This document shows positions 63,626 through 64,000 of a stretch of DNA of 64,000 bases, one piece after another. A program made the position numbers and the translations under genes. How positions within the stretch are numbered: the stretch's first letter is position 1; each line of letters begins with the position of its first letter. This DNA is from Candidatus Cloacimonadota bacterium (lineage in GTDB: Bacteria; Cloacimonadota; Cloacimonadia; Cloacimonadales; Cloacimonadaceae): positions 20,568 through 84,567 of the forward strand of contig JALOBT010000005.1 of NCBI GenBank assembly GCA_023228125.1, given 5' to 3'. The notes under the pieces are model-generated. The model made no database searches, had not been told where the DNA came from, and saw nothing but the letters and a program-made list of their open reading frames with translations.

Positions 63626-64000
63626 AATCTGTCTTGTCCTTATATTTGAGCTTTATGGGCAAAATGCCAGCTCGTTTGTGATAAATACAAGTTTCTTATT
63701 TTGCACAGATTTGTCCAGAAGAATTATTAGGGTTTGGATTGCTACACGGGAAGAGACTGTTCCATTTCTCTCCCCAAGTCATGCCGCTTTCTTTTGCACT
63801 TTAAGCTGAATAAGTGGCCAAAGCTTATTCCAAGCCGTATTATCCAGGCCTAATACCTGCAAGGCGAGAACGGGGCGCTATTTTAGACAAGTCCTGAATA
63901 TGTGGGTTGTAGGGGTTTTGGGCGAAAACCCAAGTCCTGCGTATGTGGGTTGTAGGGGTTTTGGGCGAAAACCCAAGTCCTGAATATGAATGATGATGAT
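63626..64000. repeat. Second copy of the repeat block with 43-bp tandem repeats, cut by the window end
   Basis: 63753-64000 matches 11910-12205 closely: GAGACTGTTC, the shared 130-base lead-in, and two 43-bp units (from 63889 and 63932) with a partial third from 63975 ending in ATGAATGATGATGAT. The copy at 12046 has three full units, so the unit number differs between copies. The upstream 63626-63752 holds the polA promoter region, with nothing else recognised. Confidence 0.85.

Overview
The window looks like chromosomal DNA of a fermentative, Gram-negative-type bacterium, most likely of the FCB group and plausibly Candidatus Cloacimonadota. This placement is inferred from gene content and not from a marker phylogeny. 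The supporting features are many exported beta-barrel and lipoproteins, two secreted proteins with C-terminal NPF/IYNLKGQK-type sorting domains like those of type IX secretion cargo, carbamate kinase beside a cyclic 2,3-diphosphoglycerate synthetase-like GTPase, two phosphate butyryl/acetyltransferase paralogs, and a MinD/NifX/Mrp iron-sulfur cluster. Almost every gene is on the minus strand, in tightly overlapping operons. Only the CutC-MlrC pair, a Xer recombinase and one small lipoprotein are on the plus strand. No tRNA, rRNA or CRISPR was seen.

Layout, left to right. 1-6.8 kb: an extracytoplasmic set of a DUF4384-type lipoprotein (cut by the window edge), a caspase-like protease with EF-hand-like loops, a SUMF1-type protein and a beta-propeller protein with a sorting tail. 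7-11.8 kb: a small ACT-like protein, GlnS, carbamate kinase and the cDPGS-like GTPase with a Lys/Ala/Pro tail. 11.9-12.9 kb: about 1 kb of layered non-coding repeats. 12.95-17.66 kb: a compact four-gene operon of two DUF2791/BrxD-like ATPases, a BrxL-like AAA+ protein without the usual C-terminal Lon-type region, and an unrecognised 250-residue protein. This operon and the repeat block lie between two 33-bp direct repeats, and it is the best candidate here for an undescribed (BREX-derived) system. 17.9-25.3 kb: a CHASE2-adenylate cyclase, a FecR-like protein and a 1520-residue propeller/TPR/transglutaminase-like protein. 26.1-29.5 kb: two beta-barrel proteins and an orphan UgpC/MsmK-type ABC ATPase. 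29.5-35.1 kb: purA, an outer-membrane protein, a DUF362/ferredoxin protein, an FtsB-like protein and a diguanylate cyclase.

35.5-44.8 kb: divergent cutC-mlrC, a ZIP metal transporter, and a thiol-redox operon (DsbD, Omp28-like, TlpA-like, a barrel protein, and a thioredoxin-like protein with a sorting tail). 45.1-50.7 kb: LpoB-like and COG3014-like lipoproteins, two Ptb-type acyltransferases, rpiB and glyA, closed by a strong hairpin terminator. 51.1-54.9 kb: hexapeptide acyltransferase, DPM1-like glycosyltransferase, ruvB and a polysaccharide flippase. 55-59.8 kb: a Xer recombinase and an ORP-like Fe-S/MinD/NifX/Mrp operon headed by a DUF134 regulator, whose promoter carries a palindromic operator candidate. 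60.2-63.6 kb: a lipoprotein and polA.

The intergenic DNA is unusually rich in dispersed structured repeats: elements with 23-bp terminal inverted repeats, two long hairpins sharing a core with compensatory arm changes, a 43-bp tandem repeat block present twice, and a 94-bp triplication. None carries a transposase.
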